NCBI RefSeq assembly: GCF_009758255.1
Contig: NZ_WSEN01000008.1
Coordinates: 124,001 to 188,000 of the forward strand
DNA length: 64,000 nucleotides
Direction: 5' to 3'
DNA from: Microbacterium sp. MAH-37
GTDB taxonomy: Bacteria > Actinomycetota > Actinomycetes > Actinomycetales > Microbacteriaceae
Shown: piece after piece, positions 1 through 9,008 of the stretch
Numbering within the stretch: the first letter of the stretch is position 1
Layout: each line of letters starts with the position of its first letter
Notes under the pieces: model-generated
What the model saw: the letters and a program-made list of their open reading frames with translations, nothing else
Told to the model about the DNA's origin: nothing
Databases searched by the model: none
Made by a program: the position numbers and the translations under genes

Positions 1-914
1 AGGACGGCAGTCGCAACGCCATGCGCGTCATGCGGCTGAAGGACAAGCTCGGCAATGCGTCGAACGCATCGAGCGAGGTCGAATACGAGGGCGCCGTCGC
101 GCACCTCCTCGGCGAGGAGGGGCGCGGCGTGCGCACCATCATCGAGATGGTCACGAACACCCGGCTGGACTGCATCCTCGGGTCGCTCGCCGGCATGCGG
201 CAGGCGGTCGCGGAGGCGTCCTGGCACGCCAGGCACCGCGCCGCTTTCGGACGGATGCTGATCGACCAGCCCGCCATGACCGGTGTCATCGCCGACCTGC
301 AGCTCGAGGTCGAGGGCGTCACCGCCGCCGCGCTGCGGCTGGCCCGCGCGTACGACACGGATGCCTCGGAGCAGGATGTCGCATTCACGCGGCTGGGCAC
401 AGCCGTGATGAAGTACTGGGCCTGCAAGCGCGGCCCGGCGCACGCCGCCGAGGCGCTGGAGTGCCTGGGCGGCAACGGCATCACGGAGGACTTCCCGCTT
501 GCGATGCGGTACCGCGAGCAGCCTGTGATGGCGGTGTGGGAGGGCTCTGGCAACGTGATCGCGCTCGACGTGCTGCGCGCGCTCGGCCGCGAGCCCGGCG
601 CCTTCGAGGCGTTCGACGCCGAGGTCTCGCTCGCAAGAGGAGCGGATGCCCGGCTCGACGCGCACCTGGATCGCACCCGCGCTCTGGTCCGCGCCGTGGC
701 GACGGATGCCGCACCCGAGCTGCGCGCGCGGGAACTGGTCGGGGCGCTGGCCCTGGCGCTGCAGGGGTCGCTGCTCGTGCAGCACGGTCCGGCGGCCGTG
801 GCCGACGGCTTCGTGGCATCCCGCCTCGGCCCTGACTCCGGTTTCGCGAGCGGCGCCCTCTTCGGTGCACTGCCCGCCGGCGTCGACGCCGCCGCGGTCG
901 CATCCCGCGCCTGA
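1..914 (+). CDS. AidB-like acyl-CoA dehydrogenase, C-terminal part
   Basis: The gene enters from outside the window (reading frame open from base 3) and ends with TGA at 912-914, so only about 303 C-terminal residues are visible. The segment RLKDKLGNASNASSEVEY, followed by GEEGRGVRTI and then CLGGNGITEDFPLAMRYREQ, is the arrangement found in the AidB/DNA-alkylation-response branch of the acyl-CoA dehydrogenase family, FAD flavoproteins that act on acyl-CoA or bind DNA. The WEGSGNV segment near the middle is the usual FAD-contacting region. The N-terminal and middle dehydrogenase domains are off-window, so substrate cannot be judged. A 61-bp palindromic element follows the stop. Confidence 0.88.
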   Translation, partial: DGSRNAMRVMRLKDKLGNASNASSEVEYEGAVAHLLGEEGRGVRTIIEMVTNTRLDCILGSLAGMRQAVAEASWHARHRAAFGRMLIDQPAMTGVIADLQLEVEGVTAAALRLARAYDTDASEQDVAFTRLGTAVMKYWACKRGPAHAAEALECLGGNGITEDFPLAMRYREQPVMAVWEGSGNVIALDVLRALGREPGAFEAFDAEVSLARGADARLDAHLDRTRALVRAVATDAAPELRARELVGALALALQGSLLVQHGPAAVADGFVASRLGPDSGFASGALFGALPAGVDAAAVASRA

Positions 915-922
915 CCTCGGCA

Positions 923-983
923 GCTCCGGTCTCAACGGATGCGGGTGCTCCGGCCCCGCACCCGCAACGAGTGAGACCGGAGC
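923..983. repeat. 61-bp palindromic element, copy A
   Basis: Outer arms GCTCCGGTCTCA (923-934) and TGAGACCGGAGC (972-983) pair perfectly. Inner arms GCGGGTG (941-947) and CACCCGC (959-965) form a second stem. A related element of exactly the same length and plan lies at 56019-56079. It starts 8 bp after a plus-strand stop codon, so it could act as a terminator or REP-like element. Confidence 0.8.
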
Positions 984-1042
984 AAGGGGAAGCGCCCGAC
1001 CCGCCGGGGTAGCATGGCGACCACCGCGGAGAAGGGGCACCG

Positions 1043-2596
1043 ATGCAGACCGAATACGACCTGATCGTGCTGGGCGGCGGAGCCGTCGGCGAGAACGTCG
1101 CAGACAGAGCGGTGCAGGGCGGCCTGTCCGTCGTCATCGTCGAGGACGAACTCGTCGGAGGCGAATGCTCCTACTGGGCGTGCATGCCCTCGAAGGCCCT
1201 GCTCCGCCCCGCCGCCGCGCTGCGCGCCGCGCGGCGTGTGCCGGGAGCATCCGAAGCGATCACCGGCGACCTCGACGTCAGCGCCGTCTTCGCCCGCCGC
1301 GACGAGGTGACCAACCACTGGCACGACGACAGCCAGGTGCGCTGGGTGGAGGGCGCGGGCATCGACCTGATCCGCGGCCACGGCCGGTTCATCGGGCCGA
1401 AGCAGATCGAGGTCGCGGCCGCTGGCGTCGTGCTGACGGCCCGGCACGCGGTGGCCGTCGTCACCGGGTCGAGGGCGACGATCCCCGACATCCCCGGGCT
1501 GCGGGACTCGAACCCGTGGACCAGCCGCGAGGCGACCAGCGCGAAGCGCGCCCCCGCCAGCCTCGCCGTCATCGGAGGCGGAGTCGTCGGCGCCGAGATG
1601 GCCGCCGCCTACGCCTCGTTCGGCACAGAGGTCACGATGATCGCCCGCGGACGCATACTCGGCAGCATCGAGCCGTTCGCCGCCGGGCTCGTCGTGGCGG
1701 GGCTCGAGGAGCAGGGCGTGCGCATCCTGACCGACACGTCACCGGCATCCGTCGACCGCGACCCCGACGGGGTGCGCATCTCGCTCGAGGGCGAGACACT
1801 CCTGGCCGAGGAGGTCCTCGTCGCGACCGGCCGCTCCCCGCGCACCGACGACCTCGGCCTCGAGGCGATCGGTCTGAAGCCCGGTGGATGGCTCGAGACC
1901 GACGACACCATGCGCGTGCCCGGGTTCGACTGGCTGTATGCCGTCGGCGACGTGACCCACCGCGCCCTGTTCACCCATCAGGGCAAGTACCAGGCGCGTG
2001 CCGCCGGCGACGTGATCGCCGCTCGCGCGCACGGCGCGCCCGTCGACGACGCGCCGTGGGGCGCGCACGTCGCCACCGCCGATCATCGCGCCGTCCCGCA
2101 GGTCGTGTTCACCGATCCCGAGGTTGCCGCCGTTGGCCTGACGGCGGCGGAGGCGGATGCCGCCGGCCTGCGCACGCGAGTGATCGACTACGACCTGTCG
2201 TGGCTGGCCGGTGCGTCCGTGCACGCCGTCGACTACCACGGGCAGGGCCGGATGATCGTCGACGAGGACCGCCGGGTGATCGTCGGCGCGACCTTCGCCG
2301 GGCCGGATGTCGCCGACCTGGTGCAGGCGGCGACGATCGCGATCGTCGGCGAGGTGCCGATCGACCGACTGTGGCACGCCGTGCCCGCGTATCCGACGGT
2401 CAGCGAGGTATGGCTGCGTTTCCTCGAGGAGTACGGTCGGCCGGTGGCCGGCGCGCACCACATCCCCGCGGCCGGCGAGCCGAGCATCCCCGAGCTCGAG
2501 GTCGACGAGAACATCGCGCCGCGCCCCGAGGAAGAGGCCGCAGATCTGAACCGCGCCGAGCCGGATGTCGCGGACCACAGTCACGACCGGGGATAG
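1043..2596 (+). CDS. FAD/NAD(P)-dependent pyridine nucleotide-disulfide oxidoreductase family protein
   Basis: A 517-residue flavoprotein of the dihydrolipoamide dehydrogenase/mercuric reductase fold. Visible are the FAD-binding GGGAVGENVADRA near residue 12, the redox-disulfide region GGECSYWACMPSKAL with the CxxxxC pair, a second dinucleotide-binding GGGVVGAEMA in the middle, and the YAVGDVTHRALFTHQGKYQAR segment expected before the interface domain. The C-terminal region that in true dihydrolipoamide dehydrogenases carries the catalytic His-Pro reads AYPTVSEVWLRFLEEY, so the His is replaced by Tyr. It is therefore more likely a related NAD(P)H-dependent reductase of unknown acceptor than the E3 subunit, and no E1/E2 genes are nearby. 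GGAGAAGGGG precedes the ATG at a good distance. Confidence 0.85.
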   Translation: MQTEYDLIVLGGGAVGENVADRAVQGGLSVVIVEDELVGGECSYWACMPSKALLRPAAALRAARRVPGASEAITGDLDVSAVFARRDEVTNHWHDDSQVRWVEGAGIDLIRGHGRFIGPKQIEVAAAGVVLTARHAVAVVTGSRATIPDIPGLRDSNPWTSREATSAKRAPASLAVIGGGVVGAEMAAAYASFGTEVTMIARGRILGSIEPFAAGLVVAGLEEQGVRILTDTSPASVDRDPDGVRISLEGETLLAEEVLVATGRSPRTDDLGLEAIGLKPGGWLETDDTMRVPGFDWLYAVGDVTHRALFTHQGKYQARAAGDVIAARAHGAPVDDAPWGAHVATADHRAVPQVVFTDPEVAAVGLTAAEADAAGLRTRVIDYDLSWLAGASVHAVDYHGQGRMIVDEDRRVIVGATFAGPDVADLVQAATIAIVGEVPIDRLWHAVPAYPTVSEVWLRFLEEYGRPVAGAHHIPAAGEPSIPELEVDENIAPRPEEEAADLNRAEPDVADHSHDRG

Positions 2597-2660
2597 CAGC
2601 GGCAAGGACGCCGAGCTCGACCGGGAGCGTCCGTTCGGCTGGACGGCCTGAGACCCGGCG

Positions 2661-3662
2661 TCAGTCCAGCCAGCCCCGGCGCGCCGCCTGCAGACCGGCC
2701 TGGAACCGGGTCGTCGCATCCAAACGGTCGATCACGGCGTTGATGCGGCGGCGCGCGGTGTGCACGTGCACATCCAGCTGCCGCGCGATCGCCTCGTCCT
2801 TCAGACCGCTGGCCAGCAGCGCGATCAGCACGCGCTCATCGACGGTGGGCGGTGCGTCGCCGGCATCCGACGCGCCGGATGCCGGAACAGCGCCGAGCGG
2901 CACCGCCGTCTCCCAGAGCATCTCGAACAGCGGCAGCAGGGCGTTCATCAGCAAGCCGTCGCGGATGACCAGTGCGTGCTCGAGTGGATCGGCCGCCGCG
3001 GACGGCGGCATGAGCACCGTCGTCCGGTCGATGATCATCATCTTGGTGGGCACGGAAGGATGCACACGCACGCCCATGCCCCACTCGGCCAGCTCGGTAA
3101 TCGCAGCCATGCGGCGCGGCGCGTCGAGCCCGCTCTTCGCGAACACGTTGCGCACGTTCACCCCGCGCGCCACAGCCATGCCTGCTTTGGTGCCGCCGGC
3201 CGTCGGTGGCCCGTCGGGGTCGTCCTCCTCGGGCTCGACTTCGGGCTGCGCATAGGGCGGGGAGTTCAGCACCAGGATCTCGTCCCGCGCGGAATCGACA
3301 AGGTCATCGGCTCGCCGGCGGATCTGCTCCGCCCCGGAGACCAGCTCCATGCCGTGCGCGACGAGCGCGCCCGGCGACGCAGCGAGCTCCGCCACCATCC
3401 GGTTGATCCCTTCGGACGCCGTTTCCAGCTCTGCCAGCCTGCGGTGCGCGTGGGCGAACTGCGCGTGCAGCGCCGTGCGCAGGGCGGTACCGGGCGCGAC
3501 CGGCTCGCCCTCGGAGAGGAATCCGGCCTCCACGAGCCGATCGACCTGCTGCGGGGGCGCCGCATTCGCGGCATCTGCTCCTTGGGCGAGGAGGCGCTGG
3601 TAGAGGGCGAGGTCTTCCGCTGGAAGCCCGGTCCAGGACAGTCCGTCCGCCGCATCCGTCAT
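2661..3662 (-). CDS. TrmB/LuxR-like transcriptional regulator
   Basis: Encodes 333 residues. The start chosen is the ATG at 3662 because AGGAGG lies seven bases upstream; an in-frame ATG further out at 3746 has no such signal. The N-terminal third (DLALYQRLLAQG and onward, then an Ala/Glu-rich helix) resembles the helical sensor arrangement of TrmB-like actinobacterial regulators. The C-terminal 60 residues (ERVLIALLASGLKDEAIARQ then VHTARRRINAVIDRL) form a LuxR-type helix-turn-helix. No phosphoreceiver is present. It is divergent from the M4 protease at 3810, with 147 bp between them, so control of that gene is possible but not shown. Confidence 0.75.
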   Translation of the reverse strand: MTDAADGLSWTGLPAEDLALYQRLLAQGADAANAAPPQQVDRLVEAGFLSEGEPVAPGTALRTALHAQFAHAHRRLAELETASEGINRMVAELAASPGALVAHGMELVSGAEQIRRRADDLVDSARDEILVLNSPPYAQPEVEPEEDDPDGPPTAGGTKAGMAVARGVNVRNVFAKSGLDAPRRMAAITELAEWGMGVRVHPSVPTKMMIIDRTTVLMPPSAAADPLEHALVIRDGLLMNALLPLFEMLWETAVPLGAVPASGASDAGDAPPTVDERVLIALLASGLKDEAIARQLDVHVHTARRRINAVIDRLDATTRFQAGLQAARRGWLD

Positions 3663-3809
3663 CGAGGACCCTCCTGCCCACTTCTCTGCACTGCCCAGAA
3701 GTGGACGAGTCAGAGCATTGCCTTTGTCGAAGCCATGGCAATTCAATGAGGGAAAGCTCGCGATGAAGCGGGCCGGTTCCCCACACCATCACCAAATGGA
3801 GATTCTCCC

Positions 3810-6482
3810 ATGTCGAGACAACGCACACGCCTGATCGCGGTCACCTCCGCGTTCGGTGTCGCCGCGTCCTTGGCGATCGCGCCCGTCGCGTTCGCCGATG
3901 ATGCGTCCGACCCCGTCGACACGCCGACCACCGACACCCCATCGCAGGTCCTGGACATCAATGCCGAGATCGCCACGACGGATGCCGCAGAGGCCGCGAC
4001 CACGTACCTCGCGGACAACAAGGATGCGTTCGGCATCGACACGTCCGACGTGAAGGTCGTCGGCACGACGGGTTCGCAGGGCACCGAGACGGTGCGCCTG
4101 CAGCAGACCGTCAACGACGTCCCCGTGTTCGGCGCGCAGTATCTCGTGCACATGAAGTCCGACACGGACAGCACGACCATCCTCAGCACGAACGGCACCT
4201 ATCTGACCGACCTCGACGTCGACACCAAGGCGGATGCCACGGCAGAACAGGCCGCGGCGCAGGCCGAGGCGTACATCCGCGAGCAGCTGATGCGCGGCAA
4301 GATGGTCGCCGGCGACCCGCTGAAGGTCGAGACGAAGTCCGAAGGGCTCGTCATCGTTCCGGACGGCTCGGGCGCGCTGGCCTACAACATCCAGGTCAGC
4401 ACCTCGAACCCCGACGACGGCACGCCCGTCATCAAGAACGTGTACGTCGACGCCGACACCGCATGGCCGATGTTCGCGCTCGACGCGATCCACACCCAGG
4501 ACTGGACCGGAGACGCGGTCGAGGGCACCGGTGTGCTCACCTCCGGCAAGAAGGTGCCGCTGCAGCTGACCAAGAACCACGACGGCCAGTACCTGTTCCT
4601 GGACCAGTCGCGCCTGCCCGGCTCCGAGGCCGAGGTCGCGACCTTCGACGGCAGCAAGTACGAGGTCACCCAGCTCCTCGGTGTCTGGCCGGCCTCGCTC
4701 ACGGACATCTACAACGGCCCCACGCCCGACTTCGGAAGCGACGCGACCGATGCCGGGCTCGTGGACGCGCACGTCAACGCGGGCAAGGTCCTGGACTACT
4801 ACAAGTCTCTCGGTCGCGACGGTCTGGACGGCAAGGGCACCGACGTGACCTCGGTCGTCGGCGTCACCTACTACCACCAGCCCTATGTGAACGCCTTCTG
4901 GGACGGCAAGAAGATGGTGTATGGATCGGGCGACGCCGAGTACAAGGTCATGTCGTCCGAGATCGACGTGGTGGGCCACGAGATGACCCACGGCGTCATC
5001 GAGCACACCGCCAACCTCGTCTACGCCGGCCAGTCCGGCGCGATGAACGAGGGCATCGCCGACTACTTCGGCAACGCGCTCGACGTGCAGGAGTCCGGTA
5101 CGTCGATGGATGACCCGAACGCGGGACTGCTCGGCGAGGACCTCTGCCGCACGCTGTCACCGCGGGATTGCGCGCTGCGCGATCTGGCCGACGGCCGCTC
5201 CATCACGACCTACCTGGGCATGGCGCTCGAACAGGACAACGCCGGCGTGCACTACAACTCGACGATCTTCTCGGGGGCCCTGTGGGACATCCGTAAGAAC
5301 ATCGGCGGTGACAAGGCCGACGCACTGGTCTACAAGGCACTCAGCGAGTACATGACCCCGCTCGATGACTTCGTCGCCGGCCGCAAGGCCGTGGAGCAGG
5401 CCGCGCGCGATCTGAAGATGCCGATGGGCCCGATCCAGTCGGCGTTCAACAAGCACGGCATCAAGGAGAACTGGCAGCAGCTCGCCGGTGACTCCACCCG
5501 CCTGATGAAGGACATCTGGACCGAGCGCACCGGACCGGCCGCAGCGGGCGGCTGGTGGGTCATGTCGCAGACCAGCGCGAACCAGGAGCCGTACGCGATC
5601 TACTCCGGCCGCACCGACGGCACTGACGAGAAGATCAAGATCTCGGACGCCCTGCCCGACCAGCGCCCCGACATGCCCAAGCGGTACAACGTGCTGCCGG
5701 CCACCGACGGCAAGAACGTCGCCTGGTGGGCCTGGGGGTCGACCGAGGCACGACTGATGATCGCACCGGTCGACGGCAGCGGCGAGCCGAAGCAGATCGG
5801 CTTCGGCACCAGCCCGTCGTTCCTGAACATCGACGGCGACTGGGTCACCTGGACCTCGCCGGTGTACGGCAAGCCGAAGCAGTACTACGTGAACGTCAAC
5901 GAGCCGAACAAGGTCATCCCGGTGGACACCACGTACCACATCGGCAGCGCCTACGGTTCGATCAACGACGGCCGCATGGTCTACATGAAGAGCTGGCCCG
6001 ACGCGCAGGGGTATCACCTGAACCTCTTCGTGCGCGACCTCGCGACCGGCACCGAGACGATGCTCCCCGAGATCACGCCGGATGCGGGCAACCCGAACGC
6101 AGGACTCTACGCGCCCAAGGCGCTGGACGACCGCATCGTGCTCGGCGCCGACCTGAAGGCCGGTGCGCGCACGGGGATCATCTCGGTCGACTGGTCCGGC
6201 GGCGACCGCAAGGTCATCGTCGACGAGCTCAGCGACGATGCACCGGTGCTCGGCGGCTACGAGGCCACCGCACAGGCCGTCACCTACGAGGACTGGCCCG
6301 GCGACATGCCGCCGAAGGTCTTCCAGGTCGGCCTCGAGGGCGGCCAGGTGCTGCCGATGTCATGCGCCACCGGCATGCAGCTGCGTGTCGCCGCCGATGA
6401 GGGCACCCGCGCGGTGTGGCTGGACACCTCATACGGCGACACCTCGCTGGTCGTGCGCGACAAGCCGCGCCAGCAGTGCTGA
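3810..6482 (+). CDS. Secreted M4 (thermolysin-family) metalloprotease with C-terminal propeller-like region
   Basis: An 890-residue preproprotein. A Sec signal peptide (MSRQRTR, hydrophobic core, AFADD cleavage region) is followed by an FTP/PepSY-type propeptide (about residues 45-240). The catalytic domain carries the zinc motif HEMTH (His390, Glu391, His394), the third ligand Glu414 in NEGIAD and the proton donor region DNAGVHYNS (His481). The last ~330 residues contain repeated blade-like segments (GGWWVMSQT, NVAWWAWGS, WVTWTSP, RMVYMKSWP, RAVWLDTS) reminiscent of TolB/DPP-type propellers, not the usual PPC tail. TGGAG precedes the start. A strong bidirectional hairpin follows the stop. 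The role is probably extracellular protein degradation. Confidence 0.92.
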   Translation: MSRQRTRLIAVTSAFGVAASLAIAPVAFADDASDPVDTPTTDTPSQVLDINAEIATTDAAEAATTYLADNKDAFGIDTSDVKVVGTTGSQGTETVRLQQTVNDVPVFGAQYLVHMKSDTDSTTILSTNGTYLTDLDVDTKADATAEQAAAQAEAYIREQLMRGKMVAGDPLKVETKSEGLVIVPDGSGALAYNIQVSTSNPDDGTPVIKNVYVDADTAWPMFALDAIHTQDWTGDAVEGTGVLTSGKKVPLQLTKNHDGQYLFLDQSRLPGSEAEVATFDGSKYEVTQLLGVWPASLTDIYNGPTPDFGSDATDAGLVDAHVNAGKVLDYYKSLGRDGLDGKGTDVTSVVGVTYYHQPYVNAFWDGKKMVYGSGDAEYKVMSSEIDVVGHEMTHGVIEHTANLVYAGQSGAMNEGIADYFGNALDVQESGTSMDDPNAGLLGEDLCRTLSPRDCALRDLADGRSITTYLGMALEQDNAGVHYNSTIFSGALWDIRKNIGGDKADALVYKALSEYMTPLDDFVAGRKAVEQAARDLKMPMGPIQSAFNKHGIKENWQQLAGDSTRLMKDIWTERTGPAAAGGWWVMSQTSANQEPYAIYSGRTDGTDEKIKISDALPDQRPDMPKRYNVLPATDGKNVAWWAWGSTEARLMIAPVDGSGEPKQIGFGTSPSFLNIDGDWVTWTSPVYGKPKQYYVNVNEPNKVIPVDTTYHIGSAYGSINDGRMVYMKSWPDAQGYHLNLFVRDLATGTETMLPEITPDAGNPNAGLYAPKALDDRIVLGADLKAGARTGIISVDWSGGDRKVIVDELSDDAPVLGGYEATAQAVTYEDWPGDMPPKVFQVGLEGGQVLPMSCATGMQLRVAADEGTRAVWLDTSYGDTSLVVRDKPRQQC

Positions 6483-6499
6483 CGCAGTAGCAGCGGATC

Positions 6500-6535
6500 G
6501 GAGGGTCCGGCGGGCGAATGCCCGCCGGACCCTCC
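6500..6535. terminator. Bidirectional rho-independent terminator
   Basis: A perfect 15-bp GC-rich stem (500-514 with 521-535 in the last three digits) closes a 6-base loop between the convergent M4 protease and DUF1680 genes. The tail is tctcgtcttt on the plus side. Confidence 0.8.
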
Positions 6536-6544
6536 TCTCGTCTT

Positions 6545-8905
6545 TCAGCGCGCGACGATGCGCACGCCGTACACGCCGCCGACCGGGCTGTCCCCCGCGC
6601 TCTGGAAGCGCACCGTCGCGACAGGGATGCGCTCCCCCGCGGCATCCAGGGCGAACCCGCCGGACTGGTCGCGTTTGAACCCACCTGCGGCGAGCACCGA
6701 CGGCGGAAGCTCCAAGGACCGCTCATACGGCCCCTCGACGGCCGCCACGACCTCGCGTCGCAACACGCTCCCGTTCACCAGCACGTCGAAGGTGCGCCCG
6801 GCATCCGCTCCGCTGTACCGCACGACCAGCCAGTTCGCGCGTGAGGGGTCGACGATCATGTCGTACTCGAAGTACGCGTCCGGCGCCGCGCTCGCCTCGC
6901 GATACTGCATGCCGTCACGCACGCCGACGACCGAGTCGTGGAACCGGTGGTTCTTGTCGGCCTCGGAGTTGTTGTTGTCGAACGACGACAGTTCGTCGAT
7001 AGTCCCGGATGCCGGTACCGCGGTATCCCGCACCGTGCCGCGCTCGACCAGGGTGACGTAGGTCGCGTACCGCGCACCGTACAGGCCGTAGTAGGGCTGC
7101 CATCTCAGCTCAGCGGCCTCCGGATCGACGTCGCGCATGGCGAAGCGCAGCTCGTCGCCCACCCGCACGAGATTCTCGGCGATGTCCGCCTGCCATCCGG
7201 CGGGGTCGTCTACGACCACCTCGCCGGTCAGCGACGGATCGGCGACTCCCATCTGCACCAGCACGCCGGCCGGGTACGACGCGTCGACGTTCTCGCGGCT
7301 CAGCTCGGCGGCCAGCAGCACCGGGCCATAGGTGAATGCGACCCAGTTCGGGTTCTCGGTGCCGGCCGACACCCGCACCTCGGCGGTCAGCCGGTACTCG
7401 AGCACGTCTCCGGCGGCGACGGGCACTTCCAGGTACCCGTCGCGAACGGATGCGGCGACGGCCACCCCGTTCACGGCGAGGGTCGGCTCGGACGCGGCCC
7501 ACTGCGGCGCCCGCAGCCGGAGGGTCGTCCCTTCAGCGACGGCGTTGCCGTCGAGCGCAGCGACCCGCAGTCGCACCAGCGACGTGCGCGGCACATCGGC
7601 CTCCACCGTCAGCCGCAGGTTCCGCGCCCCCGCCCGCAGCTCACTCGACACGAACCGGTTCACGACCACCGAGCCGCCGTCGATGAAGTAGATGCCGTCG
7701 CCCAGCTTCGTGAAGCTCTCGATGCCGGTGCCGTGATCGCACCAGAACTGGTCGAGCGGCTGCCCGAACACCTTGGCGTACCCGGCCTTCTGCGGCTGGA
7801 AGTACGTCACCATGCCGGTCTCGGGGTTCTGCGAGGCGAGGATGCTGTTGATGAAGACGTGCTCGTCGTAGTCGGCGTACTTCACGTCGCCGGTGAGCGA
7901 GTACAGCGCCCGGGTCAGCTTGAGCATGTTGTACTCGTTGCAGCCTTCGGCGGTGGAGTTCTCGCCGTATCCGGTGGTCACCCCGGTGTTGGCCCTGGCG
8001 AACAGCGTGCCGGGGGCGTGGAAGTGCTCGGACTGGCTGTTCGCCCCGTTCGCGTAGGTGTGGTCCGCGATCACGATGTGCCAGAAGTTCTCCGCCGCAG
8101 TGCGGTACAGCGGGTCGGCATCGGGCACCACGACCGACCGCGCGAGCGCGCCGATCAGCTTGGGGATGGTGGTGTTCGCGTGCCGGCCGGCGAGCACGTC
8201 CTCGCCTGCGGCCAGCTGCCGGAACAGCTCCACCTCGTCGAAGCGCTCGGCCGCCCGCCGGTGCTGCTCGTCACCGGTGACCGCGTACAGGCGGTACAGC
8301 GCGTCATTCATCCCGCCGTACTCCGTGCCGAGGATGATCGACGGATCATCGAGCGATCCCGCGTACGTCTCCGCCCACGCTCCGAAGGCGCTCGCCACCC
8401 GCAGCGCGACCTCGCCGATCTCGGGCGGCCCGTAGCGATGCGCGTCGAGCAGCCCGGCGAGCACCTTGTGCAGGTTGTAGAAGGGCACCAGAAGCCCGTC
8501 GCCGCCGCTGGGCAGCAGGTCGATCGGGAAGGCGGAGACATAGCCCGCAGCATCCGGATGCCTGGACGCGTAGGCCCGCTGGCAGCGGTCGAGCCCGCGC
8601 ACGGCGATCTCGAGGTTCGCTGCGATGCGCGCTCGCAGCTCGTCGTCTGATGCCGTCGCATGCGACTGCGCCAGCGCCGAGATCAGGTGCCCGTAGAAGT
8701 GCCCCTGGAAGCGCACGCCCTCCTCGCGCTCCCACCCGCCATACCCCTCAGCTGTCGCCGGAGGCAGTCCCGCCTGTCGGTAGAACGAGAACAGCATGCG
8801 CTCCGGGTCGAGGCTCAGCACGTACTCGAGCGTCTTGGCGGCGGCGTTGCGCAGGTACTCGTCGTGCACGACGACATCGCTCAGCGGGGCGGCTTCATAC
8901 AGCAT
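6545..8905 (-). CDS. DUF1680 family (GH127/GH146-type) beta-L-arabinofuranosidase-like enzyme
   Basis: A 786-residue protein without a signal peptide, so probably cytoplasmic. The N-terminal (alpha/alpha)6-barrel region is recognisable from EYVLSLDPERMLFSFYRQAG, GGWE, GHFYGHLISALA and YNLHKVLAGLLDAH. The active-site region has EGCNEYNMLKLTRALY (Glu320, Cys322) and QFWCDHGTGIESF (Cys389, Asp390). Beta-rich domains follow from about residue 420. In characterised GH127/GH146 enzymes zinc and the catalytic Cys sit in E-x-C plus a C-C pair; here the second Cys of that pair is Asp. GGAAGGA lies upstream of the ATG. It is the last gene of the hemicellulose operon, 103 bp behind the GH10 gene. The likely substrate is arabinose-substituted xylo-oligosaccharides. 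Confidence 0.85.
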   Translation of the reverse strand: MLYEAAPLSDVVVHDEYLRNAAAKTLEYVLSLDPERMLFSFYRQAGLPPATAEGYGGWEREEGVRFQGHFYGHLISALAQSHATASDDELRARIAANLEIAVRGLDRCQRAYASRHPDAAGYVSAFPIDLLPSGGDGLLVPFYNLHKVLAGLLDAHRYGPPEIGEVALRVASAFGAWAETYAGSLDDPSIILGTEYGGMNDALYRLYAVTGDEQHRRAAERFDEVELFRQLAAGEDVLAGRHANTTIPKLIGALARSVVVPDADPLYRTAAENFWHIVIADHTYANGANSQSEHFHAPGTLFARANTGVTTGYGENSTAEGCNEYNMLKLTRALYSLTGDVKYADYDEHVFINSILASQNPETGMVTYFQPQKAGYAKVFGQPLDQFWCDHGTGIESFTKLGDGIYFIDGGSVVVNRFVSSELRAGARNLRLTVEADVPRTSLVRLRVAALDGNAVAEGTTLRLRAPQWAASEPTLAVNGVAVAASVRDGYLEVPVAAGDVLEYRLTAEVRVSAGTENPNWVAFTYGPVLLAAELSRENVDASYPAGVLVQMGVADPSLTGEVVVDDPAGWQADIAENLVRVGDELRFAMRDVDPEAAELRWQPYYGLYGARYATYVTLVERGTVRDTAVPASGTIDELSSFDNNNSEADKNHRFHDSVVGVRDGMQYREASAAPDAYFEYDMIVDPSRANWLVVRYSGADAGRTFDVLVNGSVLRREVVAAVEGPYERSLELPPSVLAAGGFKRDQSGGFALDAAGERIPVATVRFQSAGDSPVGGVYGVRIVAR

Positions 8906-8927
8906 GGTCCGATCCTTCCACCATTTC

Positions 8928-8939
8928 GTGACCGGTCAC
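8928..8939. promoter_or_regulatory. Perfect 12-bp palindrome upstream of the DUF1680 gene
   Basis: GTGACCGGTCAC sits 22 bp before the DUF1680 start codon in the 103-bp gap after the GH10 gene. It could be an operator or a coincidental GC-rich palindrome; no binding protein can be named. Confidence 0.35.
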
Positions 8940-9008
8940 AGCACCGCCACCGCCTGCGCGCCACGCGGACGCAGCGACTCATCGCGGCCGGCCCGCGCGG
9001 CGCGGGGC

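Noticed and set aside
1043..2596. Annotation as dihydrolipoamide dehydrogenase (lpd)
   Set aside because: The catalytic C-terminal His is missing and no 2-oxoacid dehydrogenase genes are nearby.
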